Positions 26,637 to 35,661 of a stretch of DNA of 37,472 nt are shown piece by piece. The stretch covers positions 1 through 37,472 of the forward strand of contig JAGOAF010000007.1 in NCBI GenBank assembly GCA_017984035.1, written 5' to 3'. Source of the DNA: Flavobacterium sp. (lineage in GTDB: Bacteria > Bacteroidota > Bacteroidia > Flavobacteriales > Flavobacteriaceae). The notes under the pieces were generated by a model. It did no database searches. It saw only the letters and a program-made list of their open reading frames with translations, and was not told the DNA's origin. Positions within the stretch are counted from its first letter, which is position 1. The number at the start of each line of letters is the position of its first letter. A program made the translations under genes and the position numbers.

Positions 26637-28763
26637 TCAATCTATTAAAATAGTTAATATTTTGATGGCAGCTTCACTAATTTTGGTACCTGGACCAAAT
26701 ACTGCCACTGCTCCTGCATCAAATAAGAATTGATAATCTTGTGCAGGAATTACTCCACCTACTACTACCATAATGTCTTCTCTGCCGTACTTTTTTAATT
26801 CTTCAATTACTTGTGGAACTAATGTTTTATGACCTGCAGCTAATGAAGATACTCCAAGGATATGCACATCATTTTCAACAGCTTGTTTGGCAGCTTCTGA
26901 GGGTGTTTGAAATAGTGGACCAATATCAACATCAAATCCAACATCTGCATAACCTGTTGCTACTACTTTGGCACCACGATCATGACCGTCTTGCCCCATT
27001 TTAGCAATCATTATTCGAGGTCTTCTACCTTCTTTTTCAGCAAATACATTTGCTAATTGTTTTGCCTTTTCAAAACTTTCGTCGTTTTTTATTTCTTTAC
27101 TATACACTCCACTAAACGATTTAATTTGTGCTTTATATCTTCCAAAAACAGTTTCTAAGGCATCGCTAATTTCTCCCAAAGTTGCTCTGTTTCTAGCAGC
27201 TTCAACGGCAATTTCTAATAAATTACCTTCGCCAGTTTTGGCACAATGAATTAATTGATCTAAGTTTTCTGTAACATTTTTATTGTTTCTAGTAGTCTTA
27301 ATACGCTCCAATTGTTCCAATTGCTGTCTACGTACCATTTGATTGTCTACATCTAAAATTTGTAGTGGATCTTCTTTTTCTAATCGGTATTGGTTGACAC
27401 CTACTATAATATCTTGTCCACTATCAATTCTAGCTTGTTTTCTAGCGGCTGCTTCTTCAATTCGTAGTTTCGGAATGCCTGATTCGATAGCTTTTGTCAT
27501 GCCACCTAATTCTTCTACTTCTTCAATTAACTTCCAAGCGCTTTGTGCAATTTCATTAGTCAGGCTTTCTACATAATAGCTACCTGCCCATGGATCTACG
27601 GTTTTAGTAATTTTGGTTTCATCTTGTAAATACAACTGGGTATTTCTCGCTATCCTCGCCGAAAAATCGGTTGGTAATGCTATGGCTTCGTCTAAAGCAT
27701 TAGTATGTAACGATTGTGTGCCTCCAAATGCTGCAGCTGCTGCTTCAATACATGTTCGTGCCACATTGTTAAATGGATCTTGTTCGGTTAAGCTCCACCC
27801 AGATGTTTGGCAATGGGTGCGCAATGCTAGTGATTTTTCATCTTTGGGTTCAAATTGTTGAACCAATTTAGCCCATATCATTCGTCCAGCTCGCATTTTG
27901 GCAATTTCCATGAAATGATTCATACCAATTGCCCAAAAGAAAGAAAGTCTTGGGGCAAATTCATCAATTTTCATTCCCGCAGCTAACCCAGTTCGAATGT
28001 ATTCTAGACCATCAGCTAAAGTGTAGGCTAATTCAATATCAGCTGTTGCACCAGCTTCTTGCATATGATAACCCGAAATAGAAATAGAATTGAATTTTGG
28101 CATTTTTTTGCTGGTAAATTCAAAAATATCAGCAATGATTTTCATTGAAGGAGTAGGTGGATAGATATAGGTATTTCGTACCATAAACTCTTTCAAAATA
28201 TCATTCTGTATAGTTCCTGACAGTTTATCTGGCGTCACACCTTGTTCTTCAGCTGCCACAATATAAAAGGCCATAATTGGAAGTACTGCACCGTTCATAG
28301 TCATAGAAACAGACATTTCATCTAAAGGTATTTGGTCAAACAAGACTTTCATATCTTCAACCGAATCGATGGCTACTCCTGCTTTTCCAACATCACCCAC
28401 TACACGTTCGTGATCTGAATCATAACCGCGGTGAGTAGGTAAATCAAAGGCAATAGAAAGTCCTTTTTGCCCAGCAGCTAAATTGCGTCTGTAAAAAGCA
28501 TTACTTTCTTCAGCGGTAGAAAAACCTGCGTATTGGCGTACTGTCCAAGGGCGACGTACATACATAGTAGCGTAAGGGCCACGTAAATTAGGCGCAAAAC
28601 CTGCACCAAAATCAAGATGTTCCAATTGATGAATATCTTGTTCTGAATATGTTGGTTTCAATTCAATACCTTCTGCCGTTTGAAATCCAGCATTAGCAAT
28701 GATTTCATCTGGTGTATTTACTTCAGATTTGATTTGAATATGTTGCAGGTCTTTTCTTTTCAT
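26637..28763 (-). CDS. mutB: Methylmalonyl-CoA mutase large (catalytic) subunit
   Basis: A 708-residue adenosylcobalamin enzyme that interconverts (R)-methylmalonyl-CoA and succinyl-CoA, linking propionyl-CoA and odd-chain or branched amino-acid breakdown to the TCA cycle. The N-terminal TIM barrel shows [25 protein letters not shown] (in part), [18 protein letters not shown] and [19 protein letters not shown]. The C-terminal B12 domain has the DxHxxG motif in [12 protein letters not shown] with cobalt-binding His594, and [14 protein letters not shown]. It starts 44 bp after the small-subunit gene on the same strand and ends at a bidirectional terminator. Confidence 0.97.
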   Translation of the reverse strand: MKRKDLQHIQIKSEVNTPDEIIANAGFQTAEGIELKPTYSEQDIHQLEHLDFGAGFAPNLRGPYATMYVRRPWTVRQYAGFSTAEESNAFYRRNLAAGQKGLSIAFDLPTHRGYDSDHERVVGDVGKAGVAIDSVEDMKVLFDQIPLDEMSVSMTMNGAVLPIMAFYIVAAEEQGVTPDKLSGTIQNDILKEFMVRNTYIYPPTPSMKIIADIFEFTSKKMPKFNSISISGYHMQEAGATADIELAYTLADGLEYIRTGLAAGMKIDEFAPRLSFFWAIGMNHFMEIAKMRAGRMIWAKLVQQFEPKDEKSLALRTHCQTSGWSLTEQDPFNNVARTCIEAAAAAFGGTQSLHTNALDEAIALPTDFSARIARNTQLYLQDETKITKTVDPWAGSYYVESLTNEIAQSAWKLIEEVEELGGMTKAIESGIPKLRIEEAAARKQARIDSGQDIIVGVNQYRLEKEDPLQILDVDNQMVRRQQLEQLERIKTTRNNKNVTENLDQLIHCAKTGEGNLLEIAVEAARNRATLGEISDALETVFGRYKAQIKSFSGVYSKEIKNDESFEKAKQLANVFAEKEGRRPRIMIAKMGQDGHDRGAKVVATGYADVGFDVDIGPLFQTPSEAAKQAVENDVHILGVSSLAAGHKTLVPQVIEELKKYGREDIMVVVGGVIPAQDYQFLFDAGAVAVFGPGTKISEAAIKILTILID

Positions 28764-28807
28764 TTTGTCGACAAATTACTATTGGACAATGGTTTTATTT
28801 TTTACTA

Positions 28808-30172
28808 TTACTCTTTTTCTAAACGTTCTTGTTCGATTTTTTCGGCTAGACGTTTTTCAATAATTGGAGTAATAAGTGTTTTTCTCGGTTTTATTTTGAC
28901 AAAAGGGAAAAGTTCTAAATCGTGTTTCATTCGATCGTCTTTGTTGGCATGTTTATTTGTACCTAATAATATTTCTTTTCCAGCATCAAATAAGCTTTGT
29001 TCTTTGTCGGCACTTTCTTGGATTTTCCTTTTAATGAGTCCTTCATTCAGTTGTTTTAAGAAACCACCATTTGCTTCGATATCTTTGAACAGAGATAAAG
29101 CTTTTTCAGCTAGTTGCTGAGTTAAACTTTCTATGTAGTAGCTTCCGTCGGATGGATTGTTGACTTTGTCAAAGTAGCTTTCCTTTTTTAAAATCAGCAA
29201 CTGGTTTCGAGCAATACGATCGCCAAATTCATTGTCTTTGTGGTACAAAGCATCATATGGTAAATTGGCAATGGTATCAGCACCTCCGAGGATAGCACTC
29301 ATGCATTCGGTTGTGGTGCGAAGCATATTGACATTGTAATCGTATAAAGTTTTATTTCTTTTTGTAGGAGTAACCACTAAATGACAAGACCAATTTGAAT
29401 TGTATGCTGCTGCAATTGAATTAAAAAGTAATCGGATGGCTCGCAGCTTAGCAATTTCAAAAAAATAATTGGTACCCACCGCAATTTCTAGCACCATGGT
29501 TTGTGGTTTAGCAGGCGAGATGTAGTTGAAATATTCATTGGCATGAGCCAAAGTATAGGCGATTTGTTGTACAATTGTTGCTCCTGCATTTTGATACAGT
29601 GTACTATTTACACTAATCAGTGAGAGAGAGCTGTCTTTGGTAACAAGATTGTTTAAGGTTTCAAAATTATTTTTTTCTGAGGTAGTAAACCAATTTCCCT
29701 CTTTTGCTAATTGCCCGATGGGATCAATATTGCAAAAGATCGTTGCCTTTTTATCTTTTGTAATCGTCTCGATTTTTTGAATGAAATCGACAGAAATAAA
29801 ATTTAAATGAAAGAAAATAGGTGTTGTTTCTAATGGTAATTTTTCCAATAATTTTGTCACATCTACCGTTTCATCTTCGATAGTGAAACGAATACTTTCG
29901 GCACCTCTATTCAAACTATCTAATGCACGTTCAATCGATTTGTTGACATCATGGACGAAAATATTTTGGCAAATTTTAAATTCAGATGCTTTAGTAGTTA
30001 CTGAAATAGATTCTTTTATATCTTCTTTGTCATAAAATGGCTTGACCTTAATATCATCTGGGGAATTCCAAATTAGAGTTTCGTTATAATCAGCTCCTTT
30101 GAGTTCAAACTGAATTTTTTGTTTCCATTCTTTAGTCGAAAGGGGTGCGAAATTAGTAAAGAGAGATTTCAT
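28808..30172 (-). CDS. mutA: Methylmalonyl-CoA mutase small subunit, without B12 domain
   Basis: A 454-residue non-catalytic partner of MutB. It keeps the mutase-type barrel (SVNSTLYQNAGATIVQQIAY, FEIAKLRAIRLLF, NMLRTTTECMSAILGGADT, IARNQLLILKKESYFDKVNNPSDGSYY), then ends in a charged tail rich in Glu, Arg and Lys. The C-terminal cobalamin-binding domain present in the Propionibacterium small subunit (638 residues) is absent; the stop is a normal in-frame codon with no sign of a frameshift. It sits between the FtsB-like gene (35 bp) and mutB (44 bp), in one probable transcript. Confidence 0.93.
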   Translation of the reverse strand: MKSLFTNFAPLSTKEWKQKIQFELKGADYNETLIWNSPDDIKVKPFYDKEDIKESISVTTKASEFKICQNIFVHDVNKSIERALDSLNRGAESIRFTIEDETVDVTKLLEKLPLETTPIFFHLNFISVDFIQKIETITKDKKATIFCNIDPIGQLAKEGNWFTTSEKNNFETLNNLVTKDSSLSLISVNSTLYQNAGATIVQQIAYTLAHANEYFNYISPAKPQTMVLEIAVGTNYFFEIAKLRAIRLLFNSIAAAYNSNWSCHLVVTPTKRNKTLYDYNVNMLRTTTECMSAILGGADTIANLPYDALYHKDNEFGDRIARNQLLILKKESYFDKVNNPSDGSYYIESLTQQLAEKALSLFKDIEANGGFLKQLNEGLIKRKIQESADKEQSLFDAGKEILLGTNKHANKDDRMKHDLELFPFVKIKPRKTLITPIIEKRLAEKIEQERLEKE

Positions 30173-30207
30173 TGGCGTTGTTATTTCAAATTTTGGAATA
30201 GGAGTGA

Positions 30208-30534
30208 TTATTTGGTTTTGATGGCGCTATCTCCTTCAAACTCGATGATATAAATATCTTCACTGTCTTTCTTCATATAGTATTTTTCACGAGCATACTT
30301 CTCAACATACTCAATGTTTTTGAGTTCTTTAATATGTCTTTTGTCCTTCTTGATTTCTTCTTGATAATACGATTTGTTGTCTTCTAATTCATCAATTTGC
30401 TTGTCTAAAAAACGATGATCGAAATACGAATAGTTATCTAAAAAGAGCATCCAGCCAGTAAAAAATACTAACACTAAAATGTATTTATTACTCAATAGTC
30501 TAAACCAAGATTTTTGTTTCAGTGGATTTGTCAT
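30208..30534 (-). CDS. Septum formation initiator family protein (FtsB/DivIC-like)
   Basis: A 108-residue bitopic membrane protein of the FtsB/DivIC family, which joins the FtsQ-type divisome complex. A short cytoplasmic N terminus leads into one membrane segment (YILVLVFFTGWMLFL, about residues 17-31) and a coiled coil (QIDELEDNKSYYQEEIKKDK and on), then the conserved NIEYVEKYAREKYYMKKDSEDIY. I choose the ATG at 30534 because it has an AGGA motif 5-8 bases upstream. An ATG at 30573 adds 13 residues with no family support. It lies between udk and mutA, a place with no obvious functional tie to division. Confidence 0.88.
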   Translation of the reverse strand: MTNPLKQKSWFRLLSNKYILVLVFFTGWMLFLDNYSYFDHRFLDKQIDELEDNKSYYQEEIKKDKRHIKELKNIEYVEKYAREKYYMKKDSEDIYIIEFEGDSAIKTK

Positions 30535-30657
30535 GATTCCTTTTTTTAGCCCCGATTGCAGTGAAAATCCCATTCTATTTAGAATGGATTTAAACGGAAA
30601 GCGGGAAATAGCTCCAAAATAAAATTGCGTTACAATTGGATTTTGGAAACTGTTTAT

Positions 30658-31269
30658 TTATACGTTTAATTTTTGATTGATTACAGCCCTAACCACATCT
30701 ATTGCTACTGTGTTGTATTTGTCGTTGGGTATAATGATATCGGCAAATGCTTTTGTAGGCTCAATGAATTGTTGGTGCATCGGTTTTAGCGTAGTTTGGT
30801 ATCTGTTTAGTACCTCTTCCATATCTCGGCCTCGATCAGCTATATCTCTTTTTAAACGACGAATTAATCGTTCATCTGGATCGGCTTGAACGTATATTTT
30901 TACATCAAAAAGATCTCTCAATTCAGGATTTGTTAATATTAAGATTCCTTCGACAATCATTACTTTTCGAGGATGTGTAAAAACAGTATCGCTGGTTCTG
31001 TTATGAGACACGAAAGAATAAACGGGTTGGTTGATGTTGTTGCCTGCTTTTAATTCTTTTAGGTGTTTTACAAGCAAGTCAAAATCAATCGATCTTGGAT
31101 GGTCAAAATTGATTGCAGCTCTTTCTTCATAAGTCATTCCTATATTTTCTTTATAGTATGAATCTTGCGAAATAATACCTACTTCAGTTTCGGGTAATTC
31201 ATTGACGATTTGATTGACTACCGTCGTTTTTCCACTTCCTGTTCCGCCTGCAATTCCAATAATGAGCAT
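30658..31269 (-). CDS. udk: Uridine kinase
   Basis: A 203-residue pyrimidine-salvage kinase that phosphorylates uridine and cytidine with ATP or GTP. The P-loop GIAGGTGSGKTTV is at residues 5-17. Further family stretches are ISQDSYYKENIG, NFDHPRSIDFDLL, QPVYSFVSHNRT, VMIVEGILIL, and RRLKRDIADRGRDMEEVLNRY. Length agrees with bacterial Udk (about 210). It heads the minus-strand run udk - FtsB-like - mutA - mutB. On the minus strand TATTTTTG (31296-31303) matches the Bacteroidota -7 box 27 bp upstream of the start. Confidence 0.96.
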   Translation of the reverse strand: MLIIGIAGGTGSGKTTVVNQIVNELPETEVGIISQDSYYKENIGMTYEERAAINFDHPRSIDFDLLVKHLKELKAGNNINQPVYSFVSHNRTSDTVFTHPRKVMIVEGILILTNPELRDLFDVKIYVQADPDERLIRRLKRDIADRGRDMEEVLNRYQTTLKPMHQQFIEPTKAFADIIIPNDKYNTVAIDVVRAVINQKLNV

Positions 31270-31295
31270 AAATTAGTATTCTTAAGTTAACCTAA

Positions 31296-31303
31296 CAAAA
31301 ATA
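31296..31303 (-). promoter_or_regulatory. Bacteroidota -7 promoter box for udk
   Basis: Read on the minus strand this is TATTTTTG, a TAnnTTTG match 27 bp upstream of the udk ATG. It could drive udk and the genes after it. No well-placed -33 TTG is clear. Confidence 0.45.
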
Positions 31304-31375
31304 GGAATTTTATTCAGAGTGAATTCCATTTTTGCTAAATGTTTGCTAAATTGATATATTTATATTTGACTTGTT

Positions 31376-31409
31376 TATAAAAAAAAGAGCAACTGTTGTA
31401 GTGCTCTTT
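31376..31409 (-). terminator. Rho-independent terminator after the SDR gene
   Basis: On the minus strand AAAGAGCA (31409-31402) pairs with TGCTCTTT (31391-31384) and runs into an eight-T tract. It lies 12 bases after the SDR stop codon. Confidence 0.85.
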
Positions 31410-31421
31410 CTTATTGGTATT

Positions 31422-32303
31422 TTATTTATTTTTTTTGGCTTTAATCATCATTTCCAACATATCCCACATTTCGGCTGGAATATCTTCTAATAAATTAAAT
31501 TGTCCGGCTCCTTTTAGCCATTCTCCTCCATCAATTACCACTACTTCTCCATTGATATAAGCAGAAAAGTCGGATACTAAATAGGCTGCTAAATTGGCTA
31601 ATTCTTGGTGATCTCCAACTCGTTTTAGCGGAACTTTTTTAGCCATATCAAATTTTTCGGCTAGATCACCTGGTAATAAGCGATCCCATGCTCCTTTAGT
31701 TGGAAAAGGACCTGGAGCAATTGCATTAGTACGTATTCCGTATTTAGCCCATTCTACCGCTAAACTTTTAGTCATTGCCAAGACACCTGCTTTTGCAGTA
31801 GCACTTGGTACTACGTATGCTGAACCAGTCCACGCATAGGTGGTAACAATATTTAAAACTGTTGAAGAAGTTTGTTTAGTATCGATCCAATGTTTTCCAA
31901 AAGCCAATGTGCAGTTTTTGGTTCCTTTTAAAACAATATCAATGATTGTATCAAATGCATTAGAAGATAAACGCTCTGTTGGTGATATAAAATTTCCGGC
32001 TGCATTGTTCAAAAGAATGTCGACTTTGCCAAAAGCTTTCAACGTTTCTTGCAGCATATTTTCAACTTCTTCATAATGACGTACATCACATTGAATAGGC
32101 AAACAAGTTCCTCCAGTTTGAGTTTCTAGTTCTGCAGCTGTATTTTTAAGTTTTTCTACATCACGCGAGGTAATGGCCACTTTAGCACCAAGCTCTAAAA
32201 AGTATTTGGTCATGGCTTTTCCTAAACCACTTCCACCACCGGTAACGACAATTACTTTTCCTTTTAGTGCGTCATCGCGTAGCATTTTATCTGTATAACT
32301 CAT
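31422..32303 (-). CDS. SDR oxidoreductase, 2,4-dienoyl-CoA reductase (DECR) type
   Basis: A 293-residue short-chain dehydrogenase. The Rossmann motif is VTGGGSGLGKAM (residues 20-31), and LLNNAAGNFISP follows. The active-site segment is TTYAWTGSAYVVPSATAKAG: it follows the arrangement of mammalian DECR1, with Tyr in TYAWTG and Lys in SATAKAG, rather than the classical YxxxK. AIAPGPFPTKGAWDRL and INGEVVVIDGGEWL also match DECR. The predicted role is NADPH-dependent reduction of 2,4-dienoyl-CoA during breakdown of unsaturated fatty acids. It is monocistronic, with a terminator after it and a palindrome (32344-32355) about 40 bp upstream of its start. Confidence 0.88.
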   Translation of the reverse strand: MSYTDKMLRDDALKGKVIVVTGGGSGLGKAMTKYFLELGAKVAITSRDVEKLKNTAAELETQTGGTCLPIQCDVRHYEEVENMLQETLKAFGKVDILLNNAAGNFISPTERLSSNAFDTIIDIVLKGTKNCTLAFGKHWIDTKQTSSTVLNIVTTYAWTGSAYVVPSATAKAGVLAMTKSLAVEWAKYGIRTNAIAPGPFPTKGAWDRLLPGDLAEKFDMAKKVPLKRVGDHQELANLAAYLVSDFSAYINGEVVVIDGGEWLKGAGQFNLLEDIPAEMWDMLEMMIKAKKNK

Positions 32304-32343
32304 AGTTTCATTTGTTTAATAAAGTAAATATAAGAATAAATAG

Positions 32344-32355
32344 TATGCATGCATA
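32344..32355. promoter_or_regulatory. Perfect 12-bp palindrome upstream of the DECR-type gene
   Basis: TATGCATGCATA, a self-complementary 12-mer, lies 41 bp upstream of the SDR start. The position suits an operator for a small dimeric repressor. No regulator gene is adjacent, so the assignment is speculative. Confidence 0.35.
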
Positions 32356-32390
32356 ATATTAATTAATAAAATACCTAATTATACTATGGA

Positions 32391-33113
32391 TTACATTTTA
32401 TGAATAATGAAAATAGTAGGTCGATTGTGTAAATCTACTTTGGTTTTTTTCCAATCAGCAGCGCGTAATGTTTTGATGTATTCAGTAGGTAAGGTTATAT
32501 CTGTCGCAATACAAAGATGAGTTGTGGGTTGCAGGGCTTGCAAAATATCTTCCAATAATTTGTTGTTGCGATAGGGAGTTTCGATAAAAATTTGCGATTG
32601 ATTTTTGTCAAAAGACAATTTCTCTAAATTTTTTATGGCTGTTTTTTTATCATTTTTGTCGATGGGTAAATACCCATTAAATGTAAAACTTTGTCCATTC
32701 ATTCCTGAAGCCATCATCGCTAAAAGAATAGAGGAGGGTCCTACAAGTGGTATAACTTGTATGCCTTTTTCGTGCGCTAATTTTACGATAACAGCACCGG
32801 GATCGGCAACTCCGGGACAGCCGGCTTCACTCATTAATCCCATATTTTTGCCTGCTAATAAAGGCTGAATAAAACTAAGGTGTTCTCTTGCATCAGTATG
32901 TTTATTTAGAGCAAAAAGTACAAGTTCGGATTGTTTTTTTTCTGGCAGTACGCCTTTGATTGACTTACGTGCCGTTTTTTCATTTTCAACAATGTAATGG
33001 TCGATCAGCTCAATTGTTCTTTTAACGGTTTGAGGTAAAACATCCATTGGATCGCTTTCTCCCATGGTCGTTGGAATCAAATACAATTTTCCTAAAGAAG
33101 TGTTGGTCGTCAT
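32391..33113 (-). CDS. RsmI-like SAM-dependent methyltransferase (tetrapyrrole methylase fold)
   Basis: A 240-residue member of the tetrapyrrole-methylase superfamily, related to RsmI (16S rRNA C1402 2'-O-methyltransferase). The core has GLMSEAGCPGVADPGAVIV (about residues 93-111), VIPLVGPSSILLAMMASGM, and FIETPYRNNKLLEDI. The N terminus reads LYLIPTTMGES in place of the RsmI-type LYVVATPIGN, so it may be a divergent paralogue with another target. It follows the LMW phosphatase gene by 33 bp and is probably the last gene of a dnaA-led transcript. Confidence 0.85.
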   Translation of the reverse strand: MTTNTSLGKLYLIPTTMGESDPMDVLPQTVKRTIELIDHYIVENEKTARKSIKGVLPEKKQSELVLFALNKHTDAREHLSFIQPLLAGKNMGLMSEAGCPGVADPGAVIVKLAHEKGIQVIPLVGPSSILLAMMASGMNGQSFTFNGYLPIDKNDKKTAIKNLEKLSFDKNQSQIFIETPYRNNKLLEDILQALQPTTHLCIATDITLPTEYIKTLRAADWKKTKVDLHNRPTIFIIHKM

Positions 33114-33146
33114 AACGGTTAGTTTTTAGATTTGGAACAAAAGCGT

Positions 33147-33614
33147 TTATTGATGTTTGGTAATCAATTTTTGAGCAATAACCTCACACACTTCGTCCAG
33201 CATGCTGTACACAATATCAAATCCGTTGTGCATTCCAAAATAGGGATCCGGTACGTCTTGGTTTTGATTTGGTTTTAACTCATTCATAATGAGCTTGACT
33301 TTTTGTTTTTGTTCTGGAGTTTCGGCTAAGGCAATAACATTGTCGAAATTAGAATTGTCCATCACAAAAATGTAATCAAAATGGTCAAAATCGGCACGGC
33401 TGAATTGTCTACCTCTTTGGTGTGTAATATCAAGACCATTTTTTTTAGCGACTGCAATAGAACGTTCATCTGGAGATTGGCCAATGTGCCAAGAACCTGT
33501 TCCTGCAGAATCTACGCTAAAAGTTTCTTGAGGTAATTTGGAAGCTAATATTCCCTCGGCCAAAGGCGACCGACAAATATTGCCCAAACAAACCATTACG
33601 ATTTTTACGGACAT
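33147..33614 (-). CDS. Low-molecular-weight protein-tyrosine-phosphatase
   Basis: A 155-residue cytosolic phosphatase. The P-loop CLGNICRS gives the nucleophile Cys9 and Arg15, and the general-acid Asp is Asp123 in VPDPYFG. SVDSAGTGSWHIGQSPDERS is typical of the family. Many bacterial members act on tyrosine kinases of exopolysaccharide export, but none is nearby here. It starts 7 bp after the dnaA stop, so translation is probably coupled to dnaA; the regulatory meaning of that is unknown. Confidence 0.95.
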   Translation of the reverse strand: MSVKIVMVCLGNICRSPLAEGILASKLPQETFSVDSAGTGSWHIGQSPDERSIAVAKKNGLDITHQRGRQFSRADFDHFDYIFVMDNSNFDNVIALAETPEQKQKVKLIMNELKPNQNQDVPDPYFGMHNGFDIVYSMLDEVCEVIAQKLITKHQ

Positions 33615-33621
33615 TTGCTGT

Positions 33622-35049
33622 CTATAAAGTTAATTTTTTGTGGATGTCTTCAACAAACTTTTTAAATTGTTTGTCGGTAGAAACTAGATTATCAACAGTC
33701 TTACAAGCATGTAATACAGTGGCGTGGTCGCGATCTCCAATTTGAGATCCAATGTTTGCTAAAGATGCTTTGGTAAATTTCTTTGCAAAAAACATCGCTA
33801 ATTGTCTCGCTTGAACAACGTGTCTTTTTCTAGTTTTAGATTGCAATGTCTCCAAGTCCAATTGGAAATAATCGGAAACAATTTTTTGAATATAGTCGAT
33901 TGAAATTTCGCGTTTGACATTCTTTACGAATTTCTCTACGATGCTTTTTGCTAATTCAATCGTAACTTCTTTTTTGTTGAAAGAAGATTGAGCTATTAAA
34001 GAGATGATAGCGCCTTCTAATTCTCTAACATTTGTTTTGATATTACGAGCAACATATTCAATGATTTCTTCTGGCATTTCAACCCCGTCACGATATAGAA
34101 TATTCTTCAAGATAGAAACTCGGGTTTCGTAATCTGGTTGATGCAATTCTGCAGACAATCCCCATTTGAAGCGAGACAACAAACGTTGTTCAATATCTTG
34201 CATGTCAACTGGAGCCTTGTCAGAAGTCAAGATCACTTGTTTTCCGTTTTGGTGTAGGTAATTGAAAATATGGAAGAATACATCTTGTGTTCCTGATTTT
34301 CCGGAAAGGAATTGAACGTCGTCAATGATTAAAACATCAATCAATTGGTAGAAATGAATAAAATCATTTCGGGTATTTTTCTTAACAGAGTCAATATATT
34401 GTTGTGTGAAAATTTCAGCTGAAATATATAAAACTGTTTTTTCAGGGTATTTGTCTTTGATTTCAACACCAATAGCGTGGGCTAAGTGTGTTTTTCCTAA
34501 ACCAACTCCTCCAAAGATTAATAATGGATTGAAAGAAGTACCACCCGGTTTATTGGCCACAGCCATACCAGCAGAGCGAGCCAATCGATTAGAATCTCCT
34601 TCTAAGAAATTGTCAAAGCTATAATTAGCATTCAGTTGAGATTCGATTTTTAAATTACGAATTCCAGGAATGATAAATGGATTTTTAAGTTCAGGATTTA
34701 AATTTTTTAATGGAGCATCCACATCTTGTGGTTTCATTTGCGCTCTGTTGGCACTTGGTAATTGTTCCGTGTAGGGTTGTTTATTACCATAAGTGTTCTC
34801 CATTTTAATTTTATAGAGTAACTTTGCGTTTTTTCCAAGTTCTTTGGTTAGCGCCACTTTTAATAATTTAACGTAATGTTCTTCTAACCATTCGTAGAAA
34901 AATTTACTAGGTACTTGAATATATAATGCGTTATCGGTAAGTTCAACTGACTTGATTGGTTCAAACCAAGTTTTGTAGGCTTGGTCTTGAATATTATCTT
35001 TTATGAAAGATAAACAGTTTTCCCATACTGATTGAGCAGTTTTGTTCAT
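33622..35049 (-). CDS. dnaA: Chromosomal replication initiator protein DnaA
   Basis: A 475-residue AAA+ initiator that binds DnaA boxes and opens oriC. Domain I (about 1-80) starts SVWENCLSFIKDNI; a short linker follows. The AAA+ domain has Walker A GGVGLGKTH (Lys186) and Walker B VLIIDDVQFLSG, with SRFKWGLSAEL further on. Domain IV has the DNA-binding signature IGDRDHATVLHACKTV. The gene heads a minus-strand run with an LMW phosphatase and an RsmI-like methylase, and no dnaN or recF adjoins. The upstream gap contains only one weak DnaA-box match, so this window does not show an origin. Confidence 0.98.
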   Translation of the reverse strand: MNKTAQSVWENCLSFIKDNIQDQAYKTWFEPIKSVELTDNALYIQVPSKFFYEWLEEHYVKLLKVALTKELGKNAKLLYKIKMENTYGNKQPYTEQLPSANRAQMKPQDVDAPLKNLNPELKNPFIIPGIRNLKIESQLNANYSFDNFLEGDSNRLARSAGMAVANKPGGTSFNPLLIFGGVGLGKTHLAHAIGVEIKDKYPEKTVLYISAEIFTQQYIDSVKKNTRNDFIHFYQLIDVLIIDDVQFLSGKSGTQDVFFHIFNYLHQNGKQVILTSDKAPVDMQDIEQRLLSRFKWGLSAELHQPDYETRVSILKNILYRDGVEMPEEIIEYVARNIKTNVRELEGAIISLIAQSSFNKKEVTIELAKSIVEKFVKNVKREISIDYIQKIVSDYFQLDLETLQSKTRKRHVVQARQLAMFFAKKFTKASLANIGSQIGDRDHATVLHACKTVDNLVSTDKQFKKFVEDIHKKLTL

Positions 35050-35236
35050 ATATTCGGTTAAATTATTTAAGTTTGGTTACAATTTTAGTACAAAAAAAGA
35101 GGGGCTGTTCTTGTATTTTTCTGGGACAACAAATATGTGAACAAATTTCTTTAAAAAAAAATTATTCAATAGATTTTTTTGTAAAAATTTTGTTGTATGT
35201 GGCTTTTTAGAATCATTAAAAATTAAACAATAAATA

Positions 35237-35641
35237 ATGAAAGATCATCAAATTCAAGTTCGTGTTCGGTACTCTGAAACAGACCAAATGGGGGTAGTAT
35301 ATCATGGAAATTATATTCCCTATTTTGAGATGGGACGTGTGGAATGGCTTAGGAATAAGGGAGTTTCGTACAAAAGTATGGAAGAAGAAGGAATTGCACT
35401 CCCAATTGTTTCTATGACGATTAATTATAAAAAATCAGCACGCTATGATGAGTTGCTCACAGTTCATACTGCTTTCAAAAGTCAATCTTCGGTTAAGATA
35501 GAATTTGATTGTAAGATATTTAATGAAATGAATGAGTTATTAACAACTGCCGAATTTATTTTGGTTTTTGTCTCACTTAAAACTGGCCGACCAATTGCTC
35601 CTCCAGATTATATTTTGGATCTTCTAAAAGATATGGATTAA
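35237..35641 (+). CDS. YbgC/FadM-type acyl-CoA thioesterase
   Basis: A 134-residue hotdog-fold thioesterase. The signature VRYSETDQMGVVYHGNYIPY (residues 9-28) with FEMGRVEWLR is that of the YbgC/4-hydroxybenzoyl-CoA thioesterase family, with the catalytic Asp in ETDQMG. It hydrolyses acyl-CoA thioesters; chain-length preference cannot be read. It is a single-gene unit, divergent from dnaA across 187 bp and convergent with the YigZ gene, with 20 bp between their stop codons. Confidence 0.93.
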   Translation: MKDHQIQVRVRYSETDQMGVVYHGNYIPYFEMGRVEWLRNKGVSYKSMEEEGIALPIVSMTINYKKSARYDELLTVHTAFKSQSSVKIEFDCKIFNEMNELLTTAEFILVFVSLKTGRPIAPPDYILDLLKDMD

Positions 35642-35661
35642 ATGGATGAAATATTGCTTTT

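Noticed and set aside
28680..29120. Plus-strand open frame of 146 codons across the mutB-mutA junction
   Set aside because: It is antisense to two clearly conserved genes, and its translation is low-complexity (Phe/Ser-rich) as expected from shadow frames.
35136..35144. TGTGAACAA upstream of dnaA, one mismatch from a DnaA box, as a sign of oriC or autoregulation
   Set aside because: It is a single weak match in AT-rich DNA, with no cluster of boxes and no unwinding-element pattern. It does not support an origin here.
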